Shown here: piece by piece, positions 10,419-23,538 of the stretch
Layout: every line of letters begins with the position of its first letter
Numbering within the stretch: the first letter of the stretch is position 1
Assembly (NCBI GenBank): GCA_964019425.1
Contig: OZ025816.1
Location: forward strand, 744,001-808,000
From: Flectonema sp. DT1601
Taxonomy: Eukaryota > Euglenozoa > Diplonemea > Diplonemida > Diplonemidae
Length of the DNA: 64,000 nt
Direction: 5' to 3'
The notes under the pieces: model-generated
What the model was told of the DNA's origin: nothing
What the model saw: only the letters and a program-made list of their open reading frames with translations
Databases searched by the model: none
Made by a program: the position numbers and the translations under genes

Positions 10419-12371
10419 ATGGTCTTCCCAATAATTATTTTTCCTTGCGGGGGTTCTTGGAATTCTTAGCCTGTAAGTGAGTGGGAATCCTTTTTTTTTA
10501 AAAAAGAAAAGTTATTTTCGCTTCTTTCCCGACGTGATTCCTAACTCCGTCTTTCTGGAGTCTGGACTGTTCGGTAGTTAAATTAGTTAAGACGTCTTTC
10601 TTCGTTTGGTTCTTTTCATCTTGAGAAGCTGGATCAGGAGTTCAATGGATAGACATGCTCAGTTGCTTAGAATAAGTCTTCTTCACGGTGATGTTCCCCA
10701 GGCAGATTGGAACTTGTCACTTTCCCCGCCTTTTTTTTTTTTCTTTTTAAGTTTTGGATGTGGTTTTTTTTTCCACTAAGGTACTGCGGAACAAAAAACA
10801 TCATATTCTTAGCTCGAAAAAAATCTGAGTTTCATTTTTTCCTTGCTGATAAAAAAAATATAAAAAAAACAATCAGAATTTAATTATTTCTTATTGTTGT
10901 AAAATCCCTTCTGGGATCCAGAGATTATTGTTTCCTATATTGGGTCAACAAGTATCATTATTTCAGTCCTTCATTCATTTATTCAAACTTGAGCACGCTC
11001 TTTTGGTTGAGTGTATTTATTTTATTCCTGGGGGTTATTGCCGTCACTAAGATAACTAGAGTCTCAGTTCCCCATGTTATTTGTTTGGCTCAGGTTATCT
11101 TTCTTTTGCAGTTTGTTGGTGAGAGTATTCTCCTAATGGTTTGTATGTTAGATTATGTTGTCTATTATTAGACTATTATTTAGTGTCTTGTTGTGAATGT
11201 TTCTTTTCTCGTCTTGTTTCATCCGCATATACAATCGGGTGTTACTTAATCAATAATCCACCGAGTGAGGGATCACAATTACTGTCGTTGGTATTTGCAC
11301 AAATAGCAGTGCTGAAGAAAGCAACGACAGTGTTTTTTTTTCGATTTTTTTTATTTTTATTTTTCTGTTGTTGTTCGTCTCGTGCGACTTTTCTTAGACT
11401 AATTTATTCTTTTCTTTTGTACTCCCAAATCCATATATCTCATCCCTCCTGTACTTGTTCGTTCGTTAGCAAGAAAGTCTCGATTGTGAGAGTGGAATCA
11501 TGTTTTATACTAATCAGGTTTGATATTAAAATGTGATGTAGCTCTTCAGTGAAGTGAGATATAGGTTCGGAGGTTGGAAGTGTAGTTTTATTATTCTTTT
11601 GATCAGTTTCTTATAATTACACAATAACCATGTCGAGTATTCCTCCTACAGCTGCTGCACAAGAGGTAGCCGCAAGGCATCCGACGTTTGCTCCTTCTTC
11701 ACTACCAGTAGAGACTCCAGGTGGTATTTCTAACTTACAATCGCCTACAACTCAACCTGCTGGGCATTGCGTGTTTCCAGGTTGGCATATTCAAAGTATT
11801 AAACTATTCCCTGCTTGAATATATTTGATTATCCCCGTGTTGACTTTAGTAATCGTTTACTTATTGTTAGTAGTAGAGGTGATTACGAATTCTCGCTCTG
11901 CTGCCAACATTCCTCCTTTTTGCCTAATCTTATGGTGTTTTAATACCCGCCAGTACATCCGTAATTAACTTATAAGAATGCCTAGACTACTGACTGACTT
12001 ATAAGGCAAGTAAAAACAAAAAAGAACCAATTTTAAAAAAAAAAAAAAAAAAAAAAAACCCCAAGAAAAAAATAAAACGCTTTCTGGGGGGATACACTGA
12101 GGAAATTTTAAGCGAGTCCGGTTTTTTTATTTTTATTCTCATTCCTGATATTAATTTACCCTTGGTAACTAATTTTACACAGATACCACAGAGCTTGTTG
12201 ATAGAATAGGTTAGCACTTCACTTCAATAAATTACTTCTATAAATAGGGAAACATGTACAGATGACATGATGCTAATCCTTGTTTATTTATTCGGTTGCG
12301 ATATTGGAAAAAAAAAAAAAAAAAAACAACTACCATACTTATTATATTCTCACCCCTTCTCAGTGCCTCTG
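10419..12371. other. intergenic region, about 1.95 kb
   Basis: AT-rich with many T runs and an A run of about 24 at 12035-12058. Contains one possible small gene (11630-11818). An A run at 12307-12326 lies just before the acceptor-like ctcaccccttctcag ending at 12363. No RNA gene recognised. Confidence 0.4.
11630..11818 (+). CDS. possible small protein, 62 residues (weak)
   Basis: A short frame from ATG to TGA with an unusually Pro/Ala/Thr-rich product (starts MSSIPPTAAAQEVAARHP) for an otherwise AT-rich spacer. The composition resembles the low-complexity coding stretches of neighbouring genes. No domain is visible, and no convincing leader acceptor lies just upstream. It could be a real small gene, a first exon, or chance. 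Confidence 0.2.
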   Translation: MSSIPPTAAAQEVAARHPTFAPSSLPVETPGGISNLQSPTTQPAGHCVFPGWHIQSIKLFPA

Positions 12372-13907
12372 ATGGAGGTTCTCGTTGAAGATGACGAAAT
12401 CGATCAGATGGAAGTTGAAAGCAGCAGCTATGCTGAGGAAACTCCCCCAAAGAAGTACCGAAAAGAGAAGGTTGGATTGATATTATGTTTTATCTTGTTG
12501 GTAGCAACACCAACTATTCCTATTTTGGGAGATAGAAAGCAATCAAGAATGCTGTGGATTCTATTAACTATTATGACACTGTGGTTAACTGAAGCCCTCC
12601 CAGTAAGCGCAACAGGAATGTTAATTGGACCACTCTTAGTCATATTTCACGTGACTGATCAGAGAAATGCATTCGCACCATACGCAGACCCTCTAATGTT
12701 TTTATTTTATGGAGCCTTTATTCTGGCGAAGTCAATGTCACGACACGGATTGGATAAACGAGCTGCAGCCTATTTTATGTCAGTACGTATAATAAAAGGT
12801 TCACAGATTAGAACAAAACTCTGTGGGATGTTAACTGGATGCTTTATGTCCATGTGGATAAGCAACACGGCATCAGCTGCGATATTAGTTCCAATCGTTC
12901 AGTCAACTCTTACGAACTCAGAGGCATCAAAAGGAAACACTGGAGCGATTCTTGGTATAGCTTACAGCTGTTCTATTGGTGGACTTGGGTCTATGGTTGG
13001 TACTCCTCCAAACCTGATTGCTCATCGTTTACTTGAACAACAAGGTTATGATGTTGATTTCCTTCTTTGGTTAGCAATCGGATTCCCAACTGCTTTAGTA
13101 CTTGTTCTTATTATATTCGTTGTTATGTCTCTCATGTACCGAACTGCTCAAGGAGGTGAGGCCTCACCAATCGCTAGGTTTGGAACACCTCTCTCACGGG
13201 GAGAAAAGGTCACCGCTCTCTGCTTCTTAATTGCTGTCGTTGGTTGGTTGATACCCCCATTGTTGAATTTATTTTCATTCAAATACTATGATGAGGTCAA
13301 GAAAACAATGCCTGTCTGCCTCCCACCAATGCTCGCAATATTCCCTTTGTTTATATTCAGAGACGACAGGGATGTCATCCTTCCTTGGAAGGAAGCTTTA
13401 CAGATAGATTGGGGATTGATATTACTATTTGGAGGTGGGATTTCTTTAGGAAATGCAATGCAGTCAACTGGACTTGCTACTACTGTTGGAACTTGGATTG
13501 TTGATTTTACTGGAATTGAGAGTTCTTGGTCTGTGTTGCTGTTCTTTACGTATTTTACGATCTTCTTTACAGAAGTTTGCAGCAATACAGCCTCAGCAAA
13601 TATAATTATTCCTCTCGCTATTGGAGTTTGCAAAAAGGTTCGCATTTCACCAGTTCCAACTACTCTTGCAATTGCTTTTGCCAGCTCATGTTCATTCATG
13701 ATGCCAATAGCCACTGGTCCGAATGCCATCGCCTATGGTACTAATGCTGTTCGACTTTCGGATATGCTGCGTACTGGATTAGTATTAAATATGATTGTTG
13801 CACTCGTAATATTTATAGTGATATACGTTACTAATCCTCTTCATAATTTCATTGATGATGGTTCTGGTGGTGAGCAGAGCATAACACAGACTCAGTATAT
13901 AAATTAA
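12372..13907 (+). CDS. SLC13-type sodium/anion (dicarboxylate or sulfate) cotransporter
   Basis: A 511-residue membrane transporter of the SLC13/DASS (divalent anion:Na+ symporter) family. Diagnostic features are the duplicated SNTAS motifs: MWISNTASAAILVP in the first half and EVCSNTASANIIIPLA in the second. The second half also has SSCSFMMPIATGPNAIAYG, matching the family signature near the sodium and substrate site. I count about 11 hydrophobic segments. The N-terminus is cytosolic and acidic (MEVLVEDDEIDQ). The frame is open upstream to an ATG at 12267, but that extension reads through a genomic A tract as six lysines and precedes a probable leader acceptor at 12363, so the ATG at 12372 is preferred. 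Substrate (citrate, succinate or sulfate) cannot be told from sequence alone. Confidence 0.88.
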   Translation: MEVLVEDDEIDQMEVESSSYAEETPPKKYRKEKVGLILCFILLVATPTIPILGDRKQSRMLWILLTIMTLWLTEALPVSATGMLIGPLLVIFHVTDQRNAFAPYADPLMFLFYGAFILAKSMSRHGLDKRAAAYFMSVRIIKGSQIRTKLCGMLTGCFMSMWISNTASAAILVPIVQSTLTNSEASKGNTGAILGIAYSCSIGGLGSMVGTPPNLIAHRLLEQQGYDVDFLLWLAIGFPTALVLVLIIFVVMSLMYRTAQGGEASPIARFGTPLSRGEKVTALCFLIAVVGWLIPPLLNLFSFKYYDEVKKTMPVCLPPMLAIFPLFIFRDDRDVILPWKEALQIDWGLILLFGGGISLGNAMQSTGLATTVGTWIVDFTGIESSWSVLLFFTYFTIFFTEVCSNTASANIIIPLAIGVCKKVRISPVPTTLAIAFASSCSFMMPIATGPNAIAYGTNAVRLSDMLRTGLVLNMIVALVIFIVIYVTNPLHNFIDDGSGGEQSITQTQYIN

Positions 13908-14475
13908 TTTATTAGCGTTTTCTTTTTTTCTACTGACACTGATAAAATCCAACAAAGTCGTACCAAAGAAAACACGACGTTTGATGACAGCCACCATCTA
14001 GGCATGAAGTACAACTATGATCCGAGGTGTAAGAAATACTCTTTTTTTGTTTTTTGTTTTTGTTTTGTTCTCCGAACCCAGAGTGCAGCAATTCTTAAGA
14101 AGAACAGGTCATGGCAATTTCTTATTTTCTGTTGCCGCAAGATTATATAAAGTAATATGCAAACAACTCCTTTTTGAGGGAAAGGAATCCTTTATAATAC
14201 GACTCCTCAATGCCTTTATTAATCAAAAGTAAGCTAAAGCGACCATTCGACATAGTTGCTGTTTGCTAATATGGATTGACAATTTTACCTTTTCTGGTGC
14301 GAGGGAGGATAAATAAAACCCCCTCACACACATTTTCTCTGCACAACTCAGTGACGTGGTGTTATTTTTCAGGTTCATATATGGAGGTTGGAAGTTGGGA
14401 TGGTAAGGTGTATGGAATATCAAATAATCACTTCTAATTATCATTATCATTGTTCTTCAGGTCTTTATCCAAACG
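13908..14475. other. intergenic region
   Basis: AT-rich with T-rich tracts. Ends in cattgttcttcag at 14460, 15 bases before the next ATG. Nothing else seen. Confidence 0.4.
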
Positions 14476-17400
14476 ATGAGTAGGAGGGGACTAAAGGTCA
14501 CCGTTCCGACAGCAATCATTGAAGCATCGGCAGCCTCACCTCCAGCATCACCAAAGATGACTCCAGCATCACCAAGGATGACTCCAGCATCACCAAAGGC
14601 GAGTCCAACAGAGAGAGGTGATCCAAGCAGTCCAAAGGCACGTCCTATTGGAATGCCATCACCTAAAGATTTTAAACACAGTGCTAGAAGAGTTAGTGAT
14701 GCTTTTGGAAGTCTATCGAGTTTTAAAGGATTGCCAGCAGCGTTTTTAGAAGAACCAGAGAAGGCACAAGGCAACTGCTTGAACGTCTTCCCATGTCAGG
14801 AGGTTAGGGATGTTATGGCAGTTGGAAACAAAGTCTGGACAGCTGACAGAAGAACTCCAAAAGTGATGGTTCGGAATATACATTCCGGTGACATAGAAAG
14901 AGAGATTCTTCCACCGAATAAAACAGATTTTAAATTAATACCCGACAAGAACAAGGAACACATCTTTCCATGGTGTCTGGTACACGTTAGATTCCCAAAG
15001 CTACAAGTCAGAGCTGATCCAACTGGAGCATTATCAGACACAGAAGAACAAGAAGGAGGATTCAACAGATCATTTAAAAGAGATGGGACTCGAGGTATGA
15101 AAAGAATGACTTCAATGATGAGAAAGAGAGGATCAACAGCAGGAATCACATCCCCACTGAATAGTAGTTTTTCAAGAAGTGCGAGTCCTGGGGGTTTAAA
15201 CAGCAGTTTTTCGAGAAGTGCGAGTCCAGGTCTTCGATCACCACCATCACCTGGATTACACCCTTCTCTAATGCCTCATAAAATAACAATAAATACAACT
15301 AGTGATGAGATTGTTGACGAGGTGTGGGTCGGTTTCAGCAATGGTTGCATCCGCTGCTACAGCTCAACATCATATAGTTTCTTAGACGAATTAAAAGAAC
15401 AAGGAGGAGTATACAGTATGGTTCAATGGGGTCAATATGTCTACTCTGGATCAAATGATTGGACAATTCGTAAATATGATGCTTCTAATAAGATTTTAAT
15501 TGGTCAATTCTTACCTGGTGAGTGTGGTCATAGTAACGCTATAAGATCTATATGCATTGCTGGTGACTATCTAGCTTCAGCATCGGATGACTTTACTATC
15601 AGACTCTGGGAACATCAAATAGTTGGACAAGATGCTGATCATTCTACAGGAAGATGTATAAAAGTTTTACAAGGTCATAAAGCATCAGTTGTTACCGTTG
15701 CATACTGCGACAGACATCTTTGGTCGGGAGGTGAAGACAGCACAGTCATGGTTTGGAATGTGAAGAAGGGAACACTCGTGAAGTCACTTGCTGATAACAA
15801 ACATGTTGTAACAAAATTAGTAGCATTACCAAAGATTAATACAGTTTTATGTTGCAGTGTTGATAATGTTATCAGAATTTATGACTCCATCGACTTAACG
15901 ATGACAAACGAACTCCGCGGTCACACTGGATTCGTCCACAGCTGTGCACCCGTAGCAACAGAGCTACGATACCAAATATGGTCAAGTAGTCAAGACAGTA
16001 CACTTAGAGTGTGGATGGTTGGAGCTACAAAGAATAAAATAGCTAAATCAATATCTCCTTTTGTAACTGAAATGGATGATCAAGAAGCATCTCAATTCAT
16101 CCCTTGGAAACTAGCTGAAGTTGAAGCACGTGAAGCAGCTCTTCGAGCTGACTATGAGGATCTAAAATCAAAACTTGCTGCTCTTCAAGAAGCAGATCAA
16201 TCACGACGTAAGCAATTAGAACAATCAGAAGGTGCAAACAAAAGAAGATGTAGTGAACTCAATGAGCTAAACGAACTCTTGGATTCTTTAAATGAAAAGA
16301 TTCGAACTTCTGATCAAACTCTCTCTGACTACGAGAAGAAACTAGCAACCCTTCAACAAGAGAAGGATAAATTATTATCTGAAGAACATCGTTTAAAAAG
16401 AAGTATTAAACACCTTCATGATGACACGGCTACCATTGAAGCTGATAGACAAAACCAAGCAACCACATTAAATGATCTCAAAAGACAAATTGAGGAACTG
16501 AAAGCAAAGAACGCAGCTCATGAAGAACGCGAACAAGGATTGCTATCAGCTAATTATGATCTTAAAAAGGAACTCGAATCTGAAAGACATCGTTCTTCTA
16601 ATGAACATAACAATCAACACGATTTAAACAGAAAATTAGAAGACGAGAACAGTGCGCTTAAATCCCTTTTACAAACAACAGAAGACGATCGAGACCAATA
16701 CTACAGACAGATATCAGAATTGAATAGGAGTGTTGTTGATTTAAGAAAAACCTTAAATGACCAAACAAAGAAACTGGGCAACGCTAAATCCTTATCTAAC
16801 CTTGAAGCCGACGCAAGGGAAGCTCTAGGATTAGAGAAGGATATGTTACACAATGAAATCACTCAGCAGGCATCTGAAATATTGTTTTTAAAAGAGCAGA
16901 GATCAAGGATGGCGATTCACATTGCTGAAGTAGAGTCGTGTGCTAATCTTTCTTTTCAAAGAGCTGCAATGTGTGAACGTCGCAGTCTTGATTTGGAATC
17001 ACTCCGTCAGGAACACGCAGAAGCCACATCAAAACTATCAGATCTCAGCGCTCAGTTAGCTTCACGTAGTCTTGAAGCTGACAGAGTACCAAATCTACTT
17101 TCAGAGTTATTAGAAAAAGATAAATATCTTAACAAGATTCAACGAGAGTTGTCAATCGCTAAAAACGCTGCCGGAACAGCTGACGAAGATAACACAAAAC
17201 TAAGCGAAGAATTGGAAAAGCTTCGCGGAGTCGAACAACAAAATGAGAACCTTCAGGTACGTGTGATATCCTTTCTAATTGTCTACAACACGAATGGATA
17301 ATTATCAAATATAATTTATAACAACAAAACAGAACGAGCTATGCCGCATGCGCTCCAACTTACAAAACAATGAAGCAACTCTTCGTGAAACAAGAAAAAG

Positions 17401-18918
17401 AAGAGAACAATTGGTATGTACTGAAAGAGAGGTGACTTTTCCCCCCCTCCCAATATTTTTAAATCTTGTTTTTGTGCGGAATTAGGGACCCCCGAGTACA
17501 AATTAGAAATACAAAAACAGAGTGCTGACAACGCCGAACATGTCGCCAAAACTGAAGAAATGGAGAACGAGCTTCGGGTGTTGATGCGAATGCTGGACGA
17601 AACAAGCGATGAAAAAATGAAACTCCGAGAGAAGGTTAAAGACTTGGAGCGCAGGAATATCGAATTAGAATTAGAAGCAAAGAATTTACGAAAATATGAT
17701 CAGGAGAGACTTCGATTACTTAACGATACGTGTGGTGATAAGGAGACCATCCAAAAGATGGACAGGAATATAGCTGATTTAGAAGAGCGACTGAGAACAA
17801 CAGAAGCTGAGAGAGACTACTTTAAGAATGAATTAAATAACAGTAAAGATCTACTGCAGCAATTAAAAAACACAACCGACTCAGACAAAACTAAAATATC
17901 AACTTTACAAGATGAACTGAATTCTTTACAAGAAGAACTTGATGGTTTACATAAATCAGATATGAAATCTTTAATTCAAAAACTTCGTCAAGACATCAAC
18001 GACAGAGACGCTCGTATCCACCGCTCTGAACAAGTTCTGTCTGACCTAAGAAATGACTTAAAGGAAGCGAATGCGAAGATTCTTCGATTCACCGCATTAG
18101 AAGCTGACAATCACCTTCAGCAGGAACTACGCGATGAAGAACGCGCGTATTACAGCAAACTTGAAGAGGAATTACTGAGTCAGGAACAGGCCAGGGATGA
18201 TTTTAATTTCATACTGCAATCTCGTACTGATTTTATTCAAGCTGTTTATGATTGGTACCTCTGCTCTGGGCTAGCTAGAAAACAAGCACTCAGACTGGAC
18301 AACAGCTCCTCAGCTAGAGAAGCGCGTGACGCTCGGGAAGCCTTGGTCGCAGCAGTTGACGGAGCTCATCAACGAGGTCAATATATTTTATCTAATTACG
18401 TAAGTGAATTAGAAAAACATCATTTGGGTGTTTCACCTTCACTGTACCCAGCTGATCCTGTCCTTCAGCAGATGTTCAAGGCTCAGAGACTTGAGCTGTC
18501 AAGCTTTTTAAAGGGTCGTCAGTCAAAGGAATCACCAACAACCATAAACCGCATTGGTATAAAAGTTGATGAAACAAAAATGAATTCTGTTGCAGCTCAG
18601 TTAATGGGAACGCAGAACGGTAGTCCGTTGAAATCGACCAGTAAGTATTGTCGGTCGTTTACTCCTCCTGCTGCTTTTCGTAAAGTGGAAAGCATGAGAA
18701 AGAATAGTACTCGTAATCAGTCACCACCTCGTAAGAAGAAGACCTCTTTGGATAACAGCGTCCTTGATGTTGAAACTCGAAGCAATCTTAGGATGTCTAC
18801 AAAGTCAAACCCTTCACCCAGAAAGGAGAGTACCACTTCACCGAAACCAGACTCTGCCCAGCATCGACCTCCTAAGAAGGGAGCCGTTTTTTCGGTTATT
18901 AAAAAAAAAACACTTTGA
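14476..18918 (+). CDS. WD40 beta-propeller plus long coiled-coil protein (three exons)
   Basis: Exons 14476-17256, 17333-17413 and 17521-18918 join in frame to 1419 residues. The N-terminus has repeated Ser-Pro motifs (PASPKMT, PASPRMT). A propeller follows at about residues 105-520: the first blade is separated from the others by a Ser-rich insert (about 180-275) with two copies of SSFSRSASPG. Later blades show the repeat endings SNDWTIRKYD, SDDFTIRLWE, GEDSTVMVWN, SVDNVIRIYD and SQDSTLRVWM. The remainder to about 1300 is heptad-rich coiled coil, and the tail is basic and Ser/Pro-rich. Introns of 76 and 107 bases start gtacgt and gtatgt and end acaaaacag and acaaaaacag. The 27-codon middle exon continues the coiled coil. 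This layout suits a large scaffold of basal body, flagellum or cortex, but the exact role is unknown. Confidence 0.85.
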
Positions 18919-21900
18919 GATGGGAGTTACCAACCGACGATAATATTCGAGGTGATTGACTACGTTGTGACGTTGTTTGTTTGTATTATTTAACCCCCGA
19001 AAAGGGTGTTCTTCGTTCTTTTGATTTCATATTAAAGCCACTTGTGGCGTTGCTAAATTGTATGGGTACGACTGATAGTTTTTCATTTTTCTTTTTCTTT
19101 TTTTTTCCCCCCTTGAAACCCTGTACAGGGGTTCGGAATCTTCTGCACGTTGTTAGCCAGCAGATATGAACTGTGTGTGTCCTTTATGTTATTCTTTTTT
19201 GTACCTACAAACCTAGAAGGAATCAGGTGGCAGCGTAACTTAACCTCTCCCTTTATTAGTATTTTGGTTGCGCAAACAAACAAGAGTGTGAGTAAAAACA
19301 AACGAAGTTGGCCGATTCCTTTTTTTTCCCCTTTCTTTTTTCTTGTTTTTTCCATATTAGCTGATTTAGGTTTGTCTTTTCTTTTTTGATTTAAAATTTT
19401 ATTTGGAGGAACCAAATGAAGGCGAAGCGGGGAACTAAAAAAAAATAAATATTGAGTAATAAAGTCGTGAGTAATTATACAAAAACGAAGTCCTCTTCTT
19501 CTCCTTTACTTCTATCCAAAAAAAAAAAAAAAGAAAAAATATTGGTGTCTATCTATCCTTAGTGAGTATTATTTTCTTTGATTTATTCCATCTTTGTGTT
19601 GAGATTTTTTTTTTCCAGTCTTGTTTTATGCATCACTCTTTTTGGTATTATAAAGTTTCAGAAGTGAGTGAATTCGCTTCTAATATTGTGTGCCGAAGTT
19701 TTTCTTTTAATTTTGTGAAAAGCTAACGGTGTGTCGATTTTTTTTTTTTTTTTTTTTTTGGGTTTTTTTTCTCTCCCCTCCCATCAATTAGTTAATTGAT
19801 TATTATTGGTTTAAAATACTTTTTATCATTTCCCCCCCTCCTTCACAAATATTGAATTTTATCTATTTATGTTATTGTGGTACAAAGTACCCATATCACA
19901 ACTCTCTTGAGAAGATTGGTCAGTCTGATACAGAGAAGGATGACGTCTCTAAATTAATATTATTTCTTCCCTCTGCGAGTGTCTAAAGTGTTAACTTAAC
20001 AAACTGTTTTCCTGTTATAGGTGTCGAATACTTTAGGTTGTTGGGTGCTTTCCTTATTCAGTTTAATCGACAAACTGATTCTCTCCCTGGTTTCCATATA
20101 ATTAGTCTCACTACCCACGTCTCATAAGGACGCGGTGTTTCTTGTTTGCTTTACACGGCAGAGATGTTTCAGTATTTCTATATCAGAAGTCCAAAGAGTT
20201 GTGCACATCAACACCAAACAAACCCTCAGAGCTTATTAGGTGGGAGCACTTACTGGCCATTGCGCGAATGTTGTGAGTGGTTCACCTCCTCTTTGTCAAA
20301 CAAACATGGATATGCCTTTTTTTTTTATTTTTATTTTTTTTATTTTTTTGTTGTTGTTTTTTATTCCCTCGCCGGTGCTCGGATCACGACGGTCTGACTC
20401 TGGCCAATCTAGCGTGGTTTCCAACTTGTTGATACCTTGCTGTGTAGTAGTTGCTCCAGCCCCTCTCGTCGTCCTAGAAAAATAACCCTGTACCAGCAGT
20501 GTATAGTGAGTCCTGGATTTTGGGACGTATGCTTCAATCAACCTTTATTTGCAACCTTATTAAAGTATTTATTTATTAGTTATCATAGAAAATATTGAGA
20601 ACCATACAAATTGATGAAGAAATTCAATCACAGATATATTAACATGAGAATCCTCCATCAGTGAAATGATATTATTAATTCACTTCTTCTGATGTGCTGA
20701 TCTTATATTGTTGTAGGATTGTGAAAAGATTTTTTAGTAATTTAATATAAGAATTGATGTTGTAATCTGTTAAACTCTTACTTCAACAAAAGGTTTTCCT
20801 ATTTATTTTTGTCCTCGTCGTCCGCTGTTGCAGTATTTGAAAGCCACGAGAGAGACTCAGTTTATTTGCTCAATTCAGTCTATAGAATTGAATACTGAAA
20901 TTAATGAACAATAAAAGTTGTTCACATTCTATTAGCTACGCCATTGCAGCATCACAGCCATGGTAAGCTCCTCGGCTCCTCCCCAGTTGTTATATTCGAT
21001 TTTGTACTTCTGATTAAGTTACTATTTTTGGTGGTTATTTCCCCACGTTGTGCGTACCTTTCTGATCCCGAACGAACTTAAGGAAAATGCACGCAGCGAG
21101 TCACTGCTATTCCGCACCCTTCTCCTCAAGACGTTTGTCACGTCTTTTCAACGCATAGAGTACCTATGAAAGCTTGTGTGCAATGTTCCTTTTTCTTTTT
21201 TCCCTCGGTCTCTTTCAGTACTTTTTCGTACGCGCGAACTTCATTTTTTTTTTTTTTTCAAATCAAACAACCATGTTTCGTAAAGGAAAATAATACACAA
21301 TCCTGTATAGGTCAGTCAAGGTATGAATATGTCGTGATCGCTGCTGCAATTCCCTTTTGTAGTTCTAATCCAGCAGTGTGAAGTAACCTTTGTTATGTAC
21401 AGACAAATCAACGGCATTAAAAGCAAACCCAGGGCAGAAATTAGTCGTGTGTTGATGTTGATGACTCTATTCGTAGCTCTTGCATGTTTGTTTTCCTTTT
21501 CTTTCTTTTTTTGCTTCTTTTTGTTTTGTTGAATACTCTTTCCTATTGCGATGCCTCTGCACAAGTGCAAAGTACGGTATTGGCGCCAAAGATAGCAGTT
21601 TCTCGACTTCTGTTGCCTTTAGTTGGGGATTATCACACGATTGGTTTCCCCAGTAAAGAGAAGTCCGAAGCTATTGCGGCCCACCGCCCTTAATATTTGT
21701 ATTGTCCACCCCATATTTCTTTTCTTTTCTTTTTTTTTTTTTGCCCCCCTTGAATCTACAAAAGTAAAATTTAAAAAAAAAAAAAAAAAAAAGTACCGAA
21801 TCATAACCGAGCCTAAACATTAGTGAGTAATGCCACAAAGGACAACATGCTGGGTGCATTATAAGCAGGAGTTCTGCGTTGCACTTGTTGTTGGATTAGT

Positions 21901-22102
21901 AAAGCGGCTTCCCCCCCTCCAGTTCCTCTGCCGAAGATGCTCATATCCACACTCTTGCTGAAAATTAAATCGATAACACTTCTTAAATTTAACAATTTCT
22001 TATTTTCCAGTTCCTCTATACAAATGTGATAGTAGAAAAATATGTGTGCGTCGATAAGTGTAATTTCCTCTTTCTTACAGTTTATTAAATACACCTGTGA
22101 AT
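18919..22102. other. gene-poor region, about 3.2 kb
   Basis: Very T-rich on the + strand, with runs of 20 or more T at about 19739-19759 and A at about 21774-21791. Short frames on both strands consist mainly of homopolymer translation. An ATG followed directly by gtaagc lies at about 20970, with no convincing downstream exon. Ends with tttcttacag at 22080, a likely acceptor for the next gene. No RNA gene recognised. Confidence 0.4.
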
Positions 22103-23538
22103 ATGAAACAGCTGTTATTTGCTTTGGCAATGGTAGGCTCTGGAAGTTGTCAAGTCAATGTTGCTTCACCAACTTCACAGTGTAATAACTTCTCAGATCT
22201 ACGACTTCTCGATCTTGAAAGTGGATCAGCAGTTAGTTATGTTAGAGGTGGTTGTGGTGCTGTGAATAGTCTATTAGAGATGTCGTCTTGCTCGGCTTTT
22301 GCCTGCAGTAAGCCAACTAATTTTGGAACTGGTGGATCAAAGAGGAATATTGTTAGCTTTGACGTCGCTAGAACTAAAAACAACTACGCTGCGGCATACA
22401 CAGCCCATGAATCAAATCCAAGTACGAGTACACTTACAGGATCAATTAACATTCAGATGGCTTCTAAAAGGTGGGTCTCTACAATGCTATCATACATCCC
22501 TGGAAAGGTATCTCTGTCAGTCAATAGTAAATCAGATAACTATATTGCTGTGTGGGAACATGCTTCAAATAATGTCAGTTCGTTATTTATTTATGAAAAT
22601 GGAACAGCTGCTCAACAGCCAATCATCTCCAGCACGTCTAATTTAAAAAAACCAAAAGTCATCTCATTCAAAGATGAGTTTTTATTATTTGTACTGGAAG
22701 GTAAAGACGTGGCAATGCGTGTTATTAGTTCGACTACTGGTCTTCCTTTATCGGAATTCAAGACTGTCTACACAACGAAATCATCCCTCGCAGACTACGA
22801 AGTCTTGTCCCTCAACGGTATGTAAGTAGTCCACTAGATAGGAGGCAGTTTTTAAAGGTAATATCAAGCCTAAATAAAAAAACAGATACAATTGCCATGG
22901 CAACAAAAGAAACAGTTCCCTCAGAGAGCATCGTTACACTGATGGTTGTGAATGAAACGAACGGGAAATACGAGGTCAATATCTTTGATAGGAAAGCTGT
23001 GTTAAAAAATTTATCCTCAAGCATTGTTCAGATTAAGTTAACTGAAATTGACCACAGGTCTCTTACAGTTGGTTTTTATGATGGTTATAAAATTACTTTC
23101 GTGCAGATTGTCGACATCGGAACTAAGCTTCTAGTTTTCCGGCTGCGTGAAAATATCCTCGTCGGTGGGAAACCTGAAGCCAGCTTTGCCATACAAAAGA
23201 ACGGAGCCAGGGGGATGGCTGTTGTGTACTCCACCAAAACAGGTATCGTCTACAAGCACCGTGTCCGTCTCTTTAATACACCTGCTTACCCTCGTAAGAC
23301 ATCAGACGATGATTCGTCTGCGAGTGTAATTGCTTTCGCTATAGCTGTACCAATTGGTGTTTGTTGTATTTGTTTTATAATTGCTTACATCATGTATGAG
23401 CAAGGTAAGAAAAACAAAGTTACTCGTGCTGGCGATGCTACTCGGGAGGTTCCCAACTATGCTCGGCAAGTTCCCATTCCCATGGATACCACTCCTGAGG
23501 TTCCCATGAAGGCAGTAGAAACTCCAGCTGAATGTTAG
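22103..23538 (+). CDS. type I membrane protein, paralogue 1 (two exons)
   Basis: Exons 22103-22817 and 22886-23538 join to 455 residues. The N-terminus MKQLLFALAMVGSGSCQ is a signal peptide. The ectodomain of about 370 residues is rich in beta strands and N-x-S/T sites, and has an early cysteine cluster. Near the C-terminus a hydrophobic segment (VIAFAIAVPIGVCCICFIIA) is followed by basic residues, giving a single-pass protein with a short cytosolic tail rich in Pro and Val. The 68-base intron (gtatgt...aaacag) splits an Asp codon. The ATG at 22103 follows an acceptor at 22080; the frame is open slightly upstream from a GTG, which is not used here. The protein at 25789-27312 is a clear paralogue with the intron at the same place. 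I do not recognise the family; a surface receptor or adhesin is a guess. Confidence 0.8.

Noticed and set aside
12267-12371. N-terminal extension of the SLC13-like gene from the ATG at 12267
   Set aside because: It reads a genomic A run as six lysines and lies upstream of a probable leader acceptor at 12363.
20960-21180. Small gene with ATG directly followed by gtaagc, and an open stretch at about 21010-21170
   Set aside because: No acceptor joins the ATG to the open stretch in frame, and the product has no recognisable feature.
18981-21859. Frames rich in Phe or Lys runs on both strands
   Set aside because: They translate T or A homopolymers; no domain, acceptor or coding bias.
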